A stretch of 64,000 bases of DNA from Streptomyces sp. NBC_00568 (lineage in GTDB: Bacteria; Actinomycetota; Actinomycetes; Streptomycetales; Streptomycetaceae): assembly GCF_026341855.1 (NCBI RefSeq), contig NZ_JAPENW010000001.1, forward strand, positions 2,528,501 through 2,592,500, written 5' to 3'. The first letter of the stretch is position 1, and each line of letters starts with the position of its first letter. This document shows positions 7,153-16,323 of the stretch, one piece after another. The position numbers and the translations under genes were made by a program. Below the pieces are notes generated by a model. That model did not search any database, was not told the origin of the DNA, and saw nothing but the letters and a program-made list of their open reading frames with translations.

Positions 7153-9177
7153 GTGTTCAACGTGACGGGGATCCTGAAGCGGCTGGTCATCGGCCGGGCG
7201 ATGCGCAGCGAGGAACTGCGCGAGACGCTGCTGCCGAAACGGCTGGCCCTGCCGATCTTCGCCTCCGACCCTCTGTCGTCCGTGGCGTACGCGACGCAGG
7301 AGATCCTGCTCGTGCTCACCCTCGGCGGACTGGCGTATCTGCACTTCACGCCATGGATCGCGGGCGCGGTGGTGGCTCTGATGACGGTTGTCGTGCTGTC
7401 GTACCGGCAGGTGGTGGACGCCTATCCGAGCGGCGGCGGCTCCTTCGAGGTGGCCTCGACGAACCTGGGCCCCTCGGCGGGACTGGTCGTCGCCGCCTCG
7501 CTCCTGGTCGACTACGTGATGACGGTCGCCGTCTCGGTCGCCTCCGGCGTCGACAACATCATCTCGGCACTCCCCGGACTCGCCCACCAGCGCGTCCCGA
7601 TGGCACTCGTCTTCGTCGCCCTGCTCGCGGCCGTCAACCTGCGCGGGATGCGCGAGTCGGGGCGGGCCTTCGCCGCACCGACCTATCTGTTCATCGGCGG
7701 CGTGCTGATCATGGTGATCACCGGACTGATCCGGTACGCCCTCGGGGACCCGCCGGTCGCCGAGAGCGCCGCCTACGGTGTCACGCCGGACCCCGCCGAC
7801 GCGCACCTGACGGGCCTGGCCCTGCTGATGCTGGTGCTGCGCGCGTTCTCCTCCGGCTGTACGGCGCTGACCGGTGTGGAGGCGATCTCCAACGGCGTGC
7901 CGGCGTTCCGCAAGCCCAAGTCGCGCAACGCGGCCACCACGCTCGCGGCGATGGGCGGCCTCGCGATCGCGATGTTCGTCGGCGTCACCACGCTGGCGCT
8001 GGTCTCGAAGGTGCACATCACGGACGACTCGTGCCGGCTGACGGGACTGGACGGCGACTGCGCCTCCTACACCCAGCGCACGGTCATCGCGCAGATCGCG
8101 GCGGCGGTGTTCGGCGGGGAACACAGCTTCGGCTTCTACTTCATCCAGGCGGTGACGGCCCTCGTGCTGATCCTCGCCGCGAACACCGCCTTCAACGGCT
8201 TCCCGCTGCTGTCCTCGATCCTCGCCCAACACCGCTATCTGCCACGCCAGTTGCACAACCGGGGCGACCGACTGGCGTTCTCCAACGGCATCGTGGCCCT
8301 CGCGATCGTCGCGGGCCTGCTGCTGTGGGGCTACCGGGCGAACGTGACCAGCCTCATCCACCTGTACATCCTCGGCGTGTTCACCTCCTTCACGCTCTCC
8401 CAGCTCGGCATGGTGCGGCACTGGAACCGTGAGCTGCGCGGCACTCCCGACGCGGCCACGCGGCGCCGTCACCACACGGCGCGGGTGATCAACGCGGTGG
8501 GCGCGGTCGTCACCGGACTGGTCCTCCTCGTCGTCCTGTCCACCAAGTTCACCGAGGGCGCGTGGCTGGCCGTCCTCGCGGCGGCCGTGCTGTGGCTGAC
8601 GATGCGCGCGATCAGGCGCCACTACGACGCCACGGCGGCGGAGCTGGCGGTGACCGACCCTCGCGCCGAACTCGTACCGCCCAGCCGGGTGCTCGCGATC
8701 GTGCTCGTGTCCACACTCCACAAGCCGACGCTGCGGGCTCTCGCCTACGCGCATGCCATCCACGCCGACGGGCTGGAGGCGCTGACGGTCTCCGTCGACC
8801 CGGACGCGACGGCCGAACTGCGCAGGCGCTGGGAGGAGTACGGCATCGACGTACCGCTGAAGATCGTCGACTCCCCCTACCGCGAGATCACCAGGCCGGT
8901 CGTCGCGTATGTCCGCGCGGTGCGCCGCGACAGCCCGCGCGACATCGTCGCCGTCTTCGTCCCCGAGTACGTCGTCGGCCACTGGTGGGAGAACCTCCTC
9001 CACAACCAGTCCGCCCTGTGGCTCAAGAGTCGGCTGCTCTTCACCCCGGGCGTGATGGTGACGAGCGTGCCCTGGCAGCTCACCTCCTCGGCCCACGGCG
9101 ACCGGCCGGCGGCCCGGGCACCGGGTTCCGTCCGCCGAGGGGAGCCGCAGGCCCCTCCGCAGGCGAGGCGCCGTTAG
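7153..9177 (+). CDS. KimA-like potassium transporter (KUP/APC-fold permease)
   Basis: A 674-residue membrane protein with about twelve helices followed by a cytoplasmic tail of roughly 190 residues. The segments SDPLSSVAYATQEIL, LSYRQVVDAYPSGGGSFEV, SLLVDYVMTVAVSVASG and AFSSGCTALTGVEAISNG agree closely with what I recall of Bacillus subtilis KimA (YdaO), a K+/H+ symporter of the KUP family often annotated as an amino-acid permease. Divergence from the kdp pump supports a role in K+ uptake. The tail (residues ~490-640) contains an alpha/beta domain that could be regulatory. The GTG start lacks a ribosome site and sits 6 nt after a -10 box. An amino-acid substrate remains possible. Confidence 0.75.
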   Translation: MFNVTGILKRLVIGRAMRSEELRETLLPKRLALPIFASDPLSSVAYATQEILLVLTLGGLAYLHFTPWIAGAVVALMTVVVLSYRQVVDAYPSGGGSFEVASTNLGPSAGLVVAASLLVDYVMTVAVSVASGVDNIISALPGLAHQRVPMALVFVALLAAVNLRGMRESGRAFAAPTYLFIGGVLIMVITGLIRYALGDPPVAESAAYGVTPDPADAHLTGLALLMLVLRAFSSGCTALTGVEAISNGVPAFRKPKSRNAATTLAAMGGLAIAMFVGVTTLALVSKVHITDDSCRLTGLDGDCASYTQRTVIAQIAAAVFGGEHSFGFYFIQAVTALVLILAANTAFNGFPLLSSILAQHRYLPRQLHNRGDRLAFSNGIVALAIVAGLLLWGYRANVTSLIHLYILGVFTSFTLSQLGMVRHWNRELRGTPDAATRRRHHTARVINAVGAVVTGLVLLVVLSTKFTEGAWLAVLAAAVLWLTMRAIRRHYDATAAELAVTDPRAELVPPSRVLAIVLVSTLHKPTLRALAYAHAIHADGLEALTVSVDPDATAELRRRWEEYGIDVPLKIVDSPYREITRPVVAYVRAVRRDSPRDIVAVFVPEYVVGHWWENLLHNQSALWLKSRLLFTPGVMVTSVPWQLTSSAHGDRPAARAPGSVRRGEPQAPPQARRR

Positions 9178-9329
9178 CCGGGGCGCTGCCGTCCGGCACC
9201 CGGCCCGGGCGGTCGCGGCGCTCCCCGGACCCGGCGGAGGAGGCGTGGAGGCCGGCACCTGCGGCGGCACCGGCGGTTCCCCCCTTGGCGCCCCCGTGAT
9301 GCGCGACCAGCCGGTCTTAACGCAAGCTT

Positions 9330-9360
9330 GACGCGTAGGGCCCCCTGGACGCGTGGGCCC
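9330..9360. promoter_or_regulatory. Direct repeat GACGCGT(A)GGGCCC, 18-bp period, upstream of the second permease
   Basis: GACGCGTAGGGCCC (9330-9343) and GACGCGTGGGCCC (9348-9360) are spaced 18 bp start to start, about 85 bp before the 9446 start. TTGACG at 9328 could act as a -35 box overlapped by the first repeat. The gap 9178-9445 holds no gene that I can see. Confidence 0.35.
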
Positions 9361-9445
9361 ATGGATCACTCTCTGCATACGCTGATGGCGCCGTCTCCTC
9401 GATGGCCGGAACCGATCGAAGAGACGTACGTCAGGAGAGTCACCG

Positions 9446-11404
9446 ATGGCCAGCACCGAGCCCGCCCCACCGAGCCGCTTGCGGGCGTGGATGCTGGAAG
9501 GCCTGTCCGACATGGGCAAGGGCAAGGGCCGCCAGGTGCCCCGGCCGGCTGAAACCGCGCCCGTGCACAAGGGGCAGCGCTGGTGGCGGGTCATGTGCCT
9601 GACCGGCGTCGACTACTTCTCCACCCTCGGCTACCAGCCGGGCATCGCCGCCCTCGCGGCCGGACTGCTGTCCCCCGTGGCGACCATCGTGCTCGTCATC
9701 GTCACCCTGGCGGGCGCGCTGCCCGTCTACCGCCGGGTGGCCGAGGAGAGCCCGCACGGTGAGGGCTCCATCGCGATGCTGGAACGGCTGCTGTCCTTCT
9801 GGAAGGGCAAGCTGTTCGTCCTCACCCTGCTGGGCTTCGCCGCCACCGACTTCCTGATCACCATCACCCTCTCGGCGGCCGACGCCTCCACCCACCTGGT
9901 GGAGAACCCCCATCTGAACAGCGCGCTGCACGACAAGCAGATGGTGATCACCCTGTTCCTCGTGGCCCTGCTGGGCGCCGTCTTCCTCAAGGGCTTCCTG
10001 GAGGCGATCGGCGTCGCGGTGGTGCTGGTGGGCATCTATCTCGCGCTCAACGTCGTGGTGGCGGCGTCGGGAATCTGGCAGGTGATCACCCACGAGTACG
10101 TCGTCACCGACTGGACCACCGCCCTGACCGCCGAACACGGGAACGTCTTCGCGATGATCGGGGTGTCCCTGCTGGTCTTCCCGAAACTCGCGCTCGGTCT
10201 GTCCGGCTTCGAGACCGGCGTGGCGGTCATGCCGCACGTGGAGGGCGACCCGGGCGACACCGAGCAGAAGCCGGCCGGACGTATCCGCGGCGCGAAGAAG
10301 CTGCTGACGACCTCCGCCGTGATCATGAGCGTCTTCCTGATCGTGACCAGCTTCATCACCACCGTGCTGATCCCGGAGAAGGAGTTCGAGCCGGGCGGCC
10401 AGGCCAACGGCCGCGCGCTCGCCTATCTGGCGCACGAGTACTTGGGCAACGCCTTCGGCACGGTCTACGACGTCTCCACGATCGCCATCCTGTGGTTCGC
10501 CGGCGCCTCCGCCATGGCCGGGCTGCTCAACCTCATGCCGCGCTATCTCCCGCGCTACGGCATGGCCCCGCACTGGGCGCGCGCCGTCCGCCCCATGGTG
10601 ATCGTCTTCACCCTGGTCGCGTTCCTGGTCACCTGGATCTTCGACGCCGACGTCGACGCGCAGGGCGGCGCGTACGCCACCGGTGTCCTCGTCCTGATCA
10701 GCTCCGCCGCCATCGCCGTCACCATCGCCGCCCGCAAGGCCCGCCAGAAACACTGGGCCACCGCCTTCGCCGTCATCTCGGCGGTCTTCCTCTACACGAC
10801 CGTCGTGAACGTCATCGAACGCCCCGACGGCGTGAAGATCGGTGCCTGCTTCATCGCCGGCATCATCCTCGTCTCCCTGCTCTCCCGGCTCGCCCGCGCG
10901 TTCGAACTGCGCGTGACCAGCATGACCATGGACGGCATGGCCGAGCGGTTCGTACGGGACATCGCGAGCCGGCGGATCCGGTTCATCGCCAACGAGCCCG
11001 ACAAGCGCGACGTCGCCGAGTACCGCGAGAAGATCGAGCAGATCCGCGCCGACCACGACCTCCCGCCCCAGGAGGACTTCGTCTTCCTGGAGGTCACCGT
11101 GGGCGACCCCTCGGAGTTCGAGTCGGTCATGAACGTACGCGGCGAAGTGCTGCACGGCCGCTACCGCGTCCTCACCCTGGAGTCCTCCTCCATCCCCAAC
11201 GCGCTCGCCGCCCTGCTGCTGCACGTCCGCGACAGCACGGGCTGCATCCCGCACATCTACTTCGAATGGACCGAGGGCGACCCCTTCACCAACTTCCTGC
11301 GCTTCTTCCTCTTCGGCCAGGGCGAGGTCGCCCCGGTCACCCGGGAGGTCCTGCGCGAAGCCGAGCCCGACCGCGCACGGCGGCCACGGGTGCACGTCGG
11401 CTGA
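9446..11404 (+). CDS. APC-superfamily permease with C-terminal cytoplasmic domain
   Basis: A 652-residue protein with about twelve membrane helices beginning after a basic N-terminal tail ([11 protein letters not shown]). Conserved-looking permease segments include [37 protein letters not shown] and [20 protein letters not shown]. The C-terminal ~170 residues are soluble and mixed alpha/beta, including [19 protein letters not shown] and [19 protein letters not shown]. The start has a good ribosome site (AGGAGA, 9-14 nt upstream). It is distinct from its KimA-like neighbour but has the same overall plan, and the pair beside kdp suggests inorganic-cation transport. An amino-acid substrate cannot be excluded from sequence alone. 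Confidence 0.65.
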   Translation: MASTEPAPPSRLRAWMLEGLSDMGKGKGRQVPRPAETAPVHKGQRWWRVMCLTGVDYFSTLGYQPGIAALAAGLLSPVATIVLVIVTLAGALPVYRRVAEESPHGEGSIAMLERLLSFWKGKLFVLTLLGFAATDFLITITLSAADASTHLVENPHLNSALHDKQMVITLFLVALLGAVFLKGFLEAIGVAVVLVGIYLALNVVVAASGIWQVITHEYVVTDWTTALTAEHGNVFAMIGVSLLVFPKLALGLSGFETGVAVMPHVEGDPGDTEQKPAGRIRGAKKLLTTSAVIMSVFLIVTSFITTVLIPEKEFEPGGQANGRALAYLAHEYLGNAFGTVYDVSTIAILWFAGASAMAGLLNLMPRYLPRYGMAPHWARAVRPMVIVFTLVAFLVTWIFDADVDAQGGAYATGVLVLISSAAIAVTIAARKARQKHWATAFAVISAVFLYTTVVNVIERPDGVKIGACFIAGIILVSLLSRLARAFELRVTSMTMDGMAERFVRDIASRRIRFIANEPDKRDVAEYREKIEQIRADHDLPPQEDFVFLEVTVGDPSEFESVMNVRGEVLHGRYRVLTLESSSIPNALAALLLHVRDSTGCIPHIYFEWTEGDPFTNFLRFFLFGQGEVAPVTREVLREAEPDRARRPRVHVG

Positions 11405-11570
11405 CCCGGCCCGCGGCCCGGATCGGCCGGCCCCGCCCGGGCCCGTCCCCGTCCCCGCCCGGGCCTGTGCGGCGGCCGACACCCCGGGAGCGGGTGAGAG
11501 GCCGGTAATAAAGCCGGGCGCGGACCGCTCACCAGGTCGCGCGCCTCCGACGGCTTGGCAGACTGGTCGG

Positions 11571-12293
11571 GTGCCCCACCATGTGCTGCTCGCCGAGGAC
11601 GACCGCGCCATCCGCCATGCCCTGGAAAGGGCGCTCACGCTGGAGGGCTACGAGGTGACGGCCGTCGCCGACGGAGTGGAAGCACTGGCCCAGGCCCACC
11701 GCACCCCACCGGACGTCCTCGTCCTCGACGTCATGATGCCCGGCATCGACGGCCTCCAGGTGTGCCGCGTGCTGCGCGCCGAGGGCGACCGCACTCCGAT
11801 CCTGATGCTCACCGCGCTCGTCGAGACCGCGGACCGCATCGCCGGCCTGGACGCGGGCGCCGACGACTACGTGGTCAAGCCGTTCGACGTCGAGGAGGTC
11901 TTCGCCCGGCTGCGGGCGCTGCTCCGCCGCACCGGGAACGGCACCTTCGACGACGCCCCCGCACCGGCGCCGCGGGAGCCCCGGACCTCCGGCGCGCAGA
12001 TCTCCGCGGCCGGGCTGCGCATGGACGTCCAGGCACGCCGGGTCTGGCGCGGCCGGCGCGAGCTGGAACTGACCCGGACCGAGTTCGAACTCCTCGAACT
12101 CCTCGTCCGCAACGCGGGCATCGTCCTGGACCACTCCACCATCTACGACCGGATCTGGGGCTACGACTTCGGGCCCGGCTCCAAGAACCTCGCCGTGTAC
12201 GTGGGTTATCTGCGGCGCAAGCTCGACGAGCCGGGGGCACCGGCGCTGATCCACACCGTTCGGGGCGTGGGGTACGTCCTGAGGGAGGACTGA
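11571..12293 (+). CDS. OmpR-family response regulator
   Basis: 240 residues. The receiver domain (1-115) has the acidic pocket at Glu9-Asp10-Asp11, phospho-acceptor Asp53 (VLVLDVMMPG), Thr in MLTAL and Lys in DDYVVKPF. The winged-helix DNA-binding domain (145-240) ends with the typical GYDFGPGSKNLAVYVGYLRR and HTVRGVGYVLRED. The stop TGA is followed directly by the kinase GTG, so the two form one operon. Target genes are unknown; the two permeases upstream on the same strand are candidates. Confidence 0.93.
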   Translation: MPHHVLLAEDDRAIRHALERALTLEGYEVTAVADGVEALAQAHRTPPDVLVLDVMMPGIDGLQVCRVLRAEGDRTPILMLTALVETADRIAGLDAGADDYVVKPFDVEEVFARLRALLRRTGNGTFDDAPAPAPREPRTSGAQISAAGLRMDVQARRVWRGRRELELTRTEFELLELLVRNAGIVLDHSTIYDRIWGYDFGPGSKNLAVYVGYLRRKLDEPGAPALIHTVRGVGYVLRED

Positions 12294-14129
12294 GTGCCAC
12301 CACCCCTCCCCGGCCCGGCCGAGCCCCCGGGCCCCGCGTGCTCGGGCGACCCGCACTCCGCCGACCGCGCCGACAGCGGCCCGACCGGGACAGACGGCAC
12401 AGGCACAGGCACAGGCCCGGGCCCGGCCGGCTCAGACCCGGCCGGCTCAGACCCGGCAGGCTCAGGTCCCGCAGGCTCGGGCCCCGCAGAGTCAGGCCCC
12501 GCAGGCCAGGGCGACACAGGCTCAAGCCCCGCAGGCTCAGGCCCGACAGACCAGGGCCCCGCAGGCTCAAGCCCCGCAGGCCAGGGCGACGGTGGGAAAC
12601 CCGCCGGGGACGGAGCCCGGCAACGGGGGGCCCGGCGGGCACCGACCGCTTGGGTGTCCCGGTTCGCCGGGGCACCCCGTCGGCTGCGCCGGGTGTCCTC
12701 CCTGCGCGCAACCTTCACCGTGTCCTTCGCCGCCGTCGCCGCCGCCGTCACGGTCCTGGTCGGGTTCCTGAGCTACGACGCCGCCGCCCGGCTGGTGCGC
12801 GTCGACCAGCAGACGGTCTTCGCCGAGGTCGTGCAGGACCTGCGCGACCAGGTCCGTGAACACCCGCTTCAGCCGCAGGACTTCGCCTCCCCCGACACCG
12901 ACCACGACGGGCCCCTCGACGACATCATCCGGCCCAGCCGCACCGACATCCAGGTGCTCGGGCCCGGCGGCGCGATGGTCGACCGCGGCACTCCGCCCCT
13001 GCCCGTGAACCGTCACGACCGGGCGATCGCCGACGGCGGCACGGCGGGCGAACTGGCGGAACACAAGGACGTCGACGTCGACGGCGACCGCTACCGGCTC
13101 GCGACCGTCGCGCTCGGCGGCGGACGGGGCGCGGTGCAGATCGCCCAGCAGTTCAGCGACACGGAGGACCTGCTCCGGGAGCTCCAGCAGCGGACCGTGC
13201 TGCTCGTCGGGGCTGTCGTGGTCGCCGCGGGGCTGTTCGGCTGGTGGCTGGCCCGGCGCATCACCCGGCGCCTGGTGCGGCTCGCCGGGGCCGCCGAGGA
13301 CGTGGCGCGCACCGGTCGCCTCGGCATCCAGGTGCCGGTCACGGGGTACGACGAGGTGGCCCGGCTCGGCCGGTCCTTCGACCGGATGCTCGGACGCCTC
13401 GCCCAGTCCGAGGAGGACCAGCGCCGCCTGGTCCAGGACGCGGGACACGAACTCCGTACGCCGCTGACCTCCCTGCGTACGAACATCTCCATGCTCCGCC
13501 GGATCGACGAACTGCCGCCCGACGCCCGCGAGGAACTCGTCGCCGACCTGGCCCTGGAGTCCCGGGAGCTGACCGATCTGGTCAACGAACTGGTGGCCCT
13601 CGCGGCCGGCCAGTCCGACACCGAGCCCGTACGACACCTCGACCTCGCCGAACTCGCCGAGGATGTCGCGATCGTCGCGCGCCGTCGCACCGGCCGGGAG
13701 ATCACCGTCCACGTCACCGGGGACACCGCGGTCGACGGCCGGCCGACCGCCCTCCAGCGCGCGGTCTCCAACCTCGTGGAGAACGCCGCCAAGTTCGACC
13801 GGGGCGGCAGGTCCCCGATCGAGGTCGTGGTGACGGGTCCCGCGCCGCGGACCGGCGCAGGACAGTCCGGTGATTCCGGCGGTCCGGACACGGGTGCCCG
13901 GCCCGGGCCGGTCCGCGTCGAGGTGCTCGACCGCGGCCCCGGCATCGGCGACGACGACCTCGTGCGTGTCTTCGACCGCTTCTACCGCGCCGCCGACGCC
14001 CGCAGCCTGCCCGGCTCGGGCCTCGGCCTGTCCATCGTCCGCGAGGTCGCCACGGCCCACGGCGGCACACCCTTCGCGTTCCACCGCGAGGGCGGCGGCA
14101 CGGTGATCGGCTTCACGGTGGGGCGCTGA
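12294..14129 (+). CDS. Sensor histidine kinase (MprB-like) with Pro/Gly/Ser-repeat N-terminal tail
   Basis: 611 residues. The first ~115 residues are an unusual disordered cytoplasmic tail of AGSGP/AGQG-type repeats, encoded by near-identical GCAGGCTCAGGCCC units. Then come membrane helix 1 (~140-160), an extracytoplasmic domain of about 140 residues, helix 2 (LLVGAVVVAAGLFGWWLARR), a HAMP domain, the H-box DAGHELRTPLTSLR with the phospho-accepting His near residue 386, and the ATPase motifs NLVENAAKF, DRGPGIG and GSGLGLSIV. GTG directly abuts the regulator stop, so translation is coupled. Annotation could instead start near residue 120, which would remove the repeats; no internal ribosome site is obvious. 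Confidence 0.9.
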   Translation: MPPPLPGPAEPPGPACSGDPHSADRADSGPTGTDGTGTGTGPGPAGSDPAGSDPAGSGPAGSGPAESGPAGQGDTGSSPAGSGPTDQGPAGSSPAGQGDGGKPAGDGARQRGARRAPTAWVSRFAGAPRRLRRVSSLRATFTVSFAAVAAAVTVLVGFLSYDAAARLVRVDQQTVFAEVVQDLRDQVREHPLQPQDFASPDTDHDGPLDDIIRPSRTDIQVLGPGGAMVDRGTPPLPVNRHDRAIADGGTAGELAEHKDVDVDGDRYRLATVALGGGRGAVQIAQQFSDTEDLLRELQQRTVLLVGAVVVAAGLFGWWLARRITRRLVRLAGAAEDVARTGRLGIQVPVTGYDEVARLGRSFDRMLGRLAQSEEDQRRLVQDAGHELRTPLTSLRTNISMLRRIDELPPDAREELVADLALESRELTDLVNELVALAAGQSDTEPVRHLDLAELAEDVAIVARRRTGREITVHVTGDTAVDGRPTALQRAVSNLVENAAKFDRGGRSPIEVVVTGPAPRTGAGQSGDSGGPDTGARPGPVRVEVLDRGPGIGDDDLVRVFDRFYRAADARSLPGSGLGLSIVREVATAHGGTPFAFHREGGGTVIGFTVGR

Positions 14130-14137
14130 CCTCGCGT

Positions 14138-14414
14138 GCGGGCGCCCGCCGGGGTGCCTGCGGGTCCGGTGGGTGGGTCGGGGCCGTGCCGGTACATCCC
14201 AGTCCGTCGCCGCTGGATCAGACGTCAGTTCTGACGCGAGCCGCTGCTCGATCCGAACGTAAGCGACGGACATAGGGATGTACCGGCACGGCCCCTCCCG
14301 CCGCATCCCGGCTGCGGGTCGCACGTGGCGAAGATCCAGCCCCTCCGGCGTTTGAGGAGCGGGGTCTGGGGCGGAGCCCCAGGGTGGGACGGGTAGGGGC
14401 GGAGGGGGCGAGAA
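14138..14414 (+). repeat. Composite intergenic repeat, copy 1 (modules D-A-C), containing a 116-bp hairpin element
   Basis: Module D (14138-14179) starts 8 nt after the kinase stop. Module A (14180-14295) is bounded by perfect 21-bp inverted repeats (GGGGCCGTGCCGGTACATCC plus C, and its complement at 14275-14295). Inside A there is a second perfect 9-bp stem (14202-14210 with 14263-14271) and two small hairpins (CGTCAG-TT-CTGACG at 14223-14236, CGAGC-CGCT-GCTCG at 14237-14250), giving a cruciform or cloverleaf-like fold. A short remnant of module B precedes module C (14337-14414), a common Streptomyces intergenic repeat with the GGGGCGGAGCCCC stem. The other two copies are at 20708-21019 and 49754-50100. 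It looks like a MITE-type or 3'-end RNA element. Confidence 0.85.
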
Positions 14415-14421
14415 CACTCCG

Positions 14422-15132
14422 CTACACCCGGAGCGCCGCCAGCTGTTCCTCGAACGGCACCACCCGGAACCCGTCCTCGCGACCGGACGCGGCCACCTGG
14501 ACCGGGCCGGGCGAGCCGGACGAACCCTGGGCCGGGACCGCAGGCCCGGACTCGGCCGAAGCCGGCGCCGACGCCGAGGGCCGTACCTGGGCCGGTGGAG
14601 GAGTGGACGCGCCCGTCAGGGCGGACATCAGCACCGCCAGTTCACCCGCCGCCCGCTCGATCCGCTCGGCAAGCCCCTCCGCCCCCCAGTCCTCCGAAGC
14701 CGCGTACACCCCGGTAGGGACGATCACCGCCCGCAGATACGCGAACAGAGGACGCAGCGCGTGTTCGAGGACCAGCGAGTGCCGCCCGGTCCCCCCGGTC
14801 GCCGCGATCAGCACGGGCTTGCCCGCCAGCACGTCCTTGTCGAGCACGTCGAAGAAGGACTTGAACAGTCCGCTGTACGAGGCGGAGAACACCGGTGTGA
14901 CGACGATCAGCCCGTCCGCCGAGGTCACGTCGTCGATCGCGGCGGACAGCGCCCGCCCGGGGAAGCCGTTGGTGAAGTTGTGCGCGATCTCGACGGCGAG
15001 GTCGCGCAGTTCGACGACCCGCAGGTCCACCGGACCGGAAGCCCGGCCGGCGGTCGCGGCCGCCAGCCGGTCGGCCAGCAGCCGCGTGGACGACGGAACA
15101 CTCAGCCCCGCCGAGACGACGACGAGCTTCAT
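14422..15132 (-). CDS. NAD(P)H-dependent FMN reductase (partner of the luciferase-like monooxygenase)
   Basis: A 236-residue flavodoxin-fold protein: N-terminal strand MKLVVVSAGLSVPSSTRLLA, FMN-loop segment TPVFSASYSGLFKSFFDVLD and ATGGTGRHSLVLEHALRPLF. These are typical of the FMN reductases paired with luciferase-like oxidases (the CE1759-type 'LLM duo' partner). It supplies reduced FMN. The last ~55 residues are Ala/Pro/Ser-rich. Its ATG overlaps the monooxygenase stop (ATGA, 15129-15132), so the two genes are co-translated. Confidence 0.88.
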   Translation of the reverse strand: MKLVVVSAGLSVPSSTRLLADRLAAATAGRASGPVDLRVVELRDLAVEIAHNFTNGFPGRALSAAIDDVTSADGLIVVTPVFSASYSGLFKSFFDVLDKDVLAGKPVLIAATGGTGRHSLVLEHALRPLFAYLRAVIVPTGVYAASEDWGAEGLAERIERAAGELAVLMSALTGASTPPPAQVRPSASAPASAESGPAVPAQGSSGSPGPVQVAASGREDGFRVVPFEEQLAALRV

Positions 15133-16220
15133 GCGACGGTCACCTCTTCCTTGGCGGCGGCCACCCGGGCCGCGTGGGTCGGCGCGTCCGGCACATCGGC
15201 CGGCCGCCCCTTGGCGAACTCCTCGCGCAGCACCGGCACGACCTGCTCACCGAGGAGGTCGAGCTGCTCCAGGACGGTCTTGAGCGGCAGCCCGGCGTGG
15301 TCCATCAGGAACAGCTGGCGCTGGTAGTCACCGGCGTACTCGCGGAACGCCAGTGTCTTCTCGATGACCTGCTGCGGTGAGCCGACGGTCAGCGGTGTCT
15401 GCTCGGTGAAGTCCTCCAGCGACGGCCCGTGTCCGTAGACCGGCGCGTTGTCGAAGTACGGCCGGAACTCCCGTACGGCGTCCTGCGAGTTGGGCCGCAT
15501 GAAGACCTGGCCGCCGAGGCCGACGATCGCCTGCTCCGCCGTGCCGTGCCCGTAGTGCGCGTACCGCTCGCGGTAGAGCTCGACCATCTTCTTGGTGTGG
15601 TCGGCGGGCCAGAAGATGTTGTTGTGGAAGAAGCCGTCGCCGTAGTACGCGGCCTGCTCGGCGATCTCCGGCGAGCGGATGGAGCCGTGCCAGACGAACG
15701 GCGGAACACCGTCCAGCGGGCGCGGCGTCGCCGTGAACGACTGGAGCGGCGTACGGAACTTGCCCTCCCACGTCACCACGTCCTCGCGCCACAGGCGGTG
15801 CAGCAGCGCGTAGTTCTCGACGGCGAGGTTGATGCCCTGCCGGATGTCCTGACCGAACCAGGGATAGACCGGCCCGGTGTTGCCGCGGCCCATCATCAGG
15901 TCCACACGGCCGTCCGCGAGGTGCTGGAGCATCGCGTAGTCCTCGGCGATCTTCACCGGGTCGTTGGTGGTGATGAGCGTCGTGGACGTGGACAGGACGA
16001 GCTTCTCGGTGCGCGCGGCGATGAAGCCGAGCAGAGTGGTCGGGGACGACGGCACGAACGGCGGGTTGTGGTGCTCGCCGGTCGCGAAGACGTCGAGGCC
16101 GACCTCTTCCGCCTTCTGCGCGATGGCGACCATGGCCTTGATGCGCTCGTGCTCGCTCGGCTCCCGGCCCGTGGTCGGGTCCGGAGTCACATCGCCGACG
16201 CTGAAGATCCCGAACTGCAT
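15129..16220 (-). CDS. LLM-class flavin-dependent oxidoreductase
   Basis: A 363-residue TIM-barrel monooxygenase of the bacterial luciferase family, CE1758-like. Motifs are FATGEHHNPPFVPSSP, LSTSTTLITTNDP, LADGRVDLMMGRGNTGPVYP and HNNIFWPADHTKK. It would oxidise an unknown organic substrate with FMNH2 from the reductase downstream. The ATG at 16220 has the ribosome site GGAGGGTG. The promoter overlaps a palindrome (16241-16254), suggesting repression by a MarR- or TetR-like protein. Confidence 0.92.
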   Translation of the reverse strand: MQFGIFSVGDVTPDPTTGREPSEHERIKAMVAIAQKAEEVGLDVFATGEHHNPPFVPSSPTTLLGFIAARTEKLVLSTSTTLITTNDPVKIAEDYAMLQHLADGRVDLMMGRGNTGPVYPWFGQDIRQGINLAVENYALLHRLWREDVVTWEGKFRTPLQSFTATPRPLDGVPPFVWHGSIRSPEIAEQAAYYGDGFFHNNIFWPADHTKKMVELYRERYAHYGHGTAEQAIVGLGGQVFMRPNSQDAVREFRPYFDNAPVYGHGPSLEDFTEQTPLTVGSPQQVIEKTLAFREYAGDYQRQLFLMDHAGLPLKTVLEQLDLLGEQVVPVLREEFAKGRPADVPDAPTHAARVAAAKEEVTVA

Positions 16221-16240
16221 GGTCGCTCACCCTCCATGTT

Positions 16241-16258
16241 GTTGACTGTTCAACTATA
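16241..16258 (-). promoter_or_regulatory. -10 box overlapping a palindromic operator before the monooxygenase operon
   Basis: On the minus strand, TATAGT (16258-16253) fits a -10 box. It overlaps the palindrome GTTGA-CTGT-TCAAC (16241-16254), 21 nt from the start codon. An operator across the -10 box implies repression. The regulator is unidentified; the MarR-type gene at 20098-20595 and the divergent AraC-type gene are candidates. Confidence 0.55.
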
Positions 16259-16323
16259 CCTCCGAACCACCACCTCGCCCCAGGTATTCCGCGACTGTCA
16301 GTACCCCGTCCTACGATCCCCAC

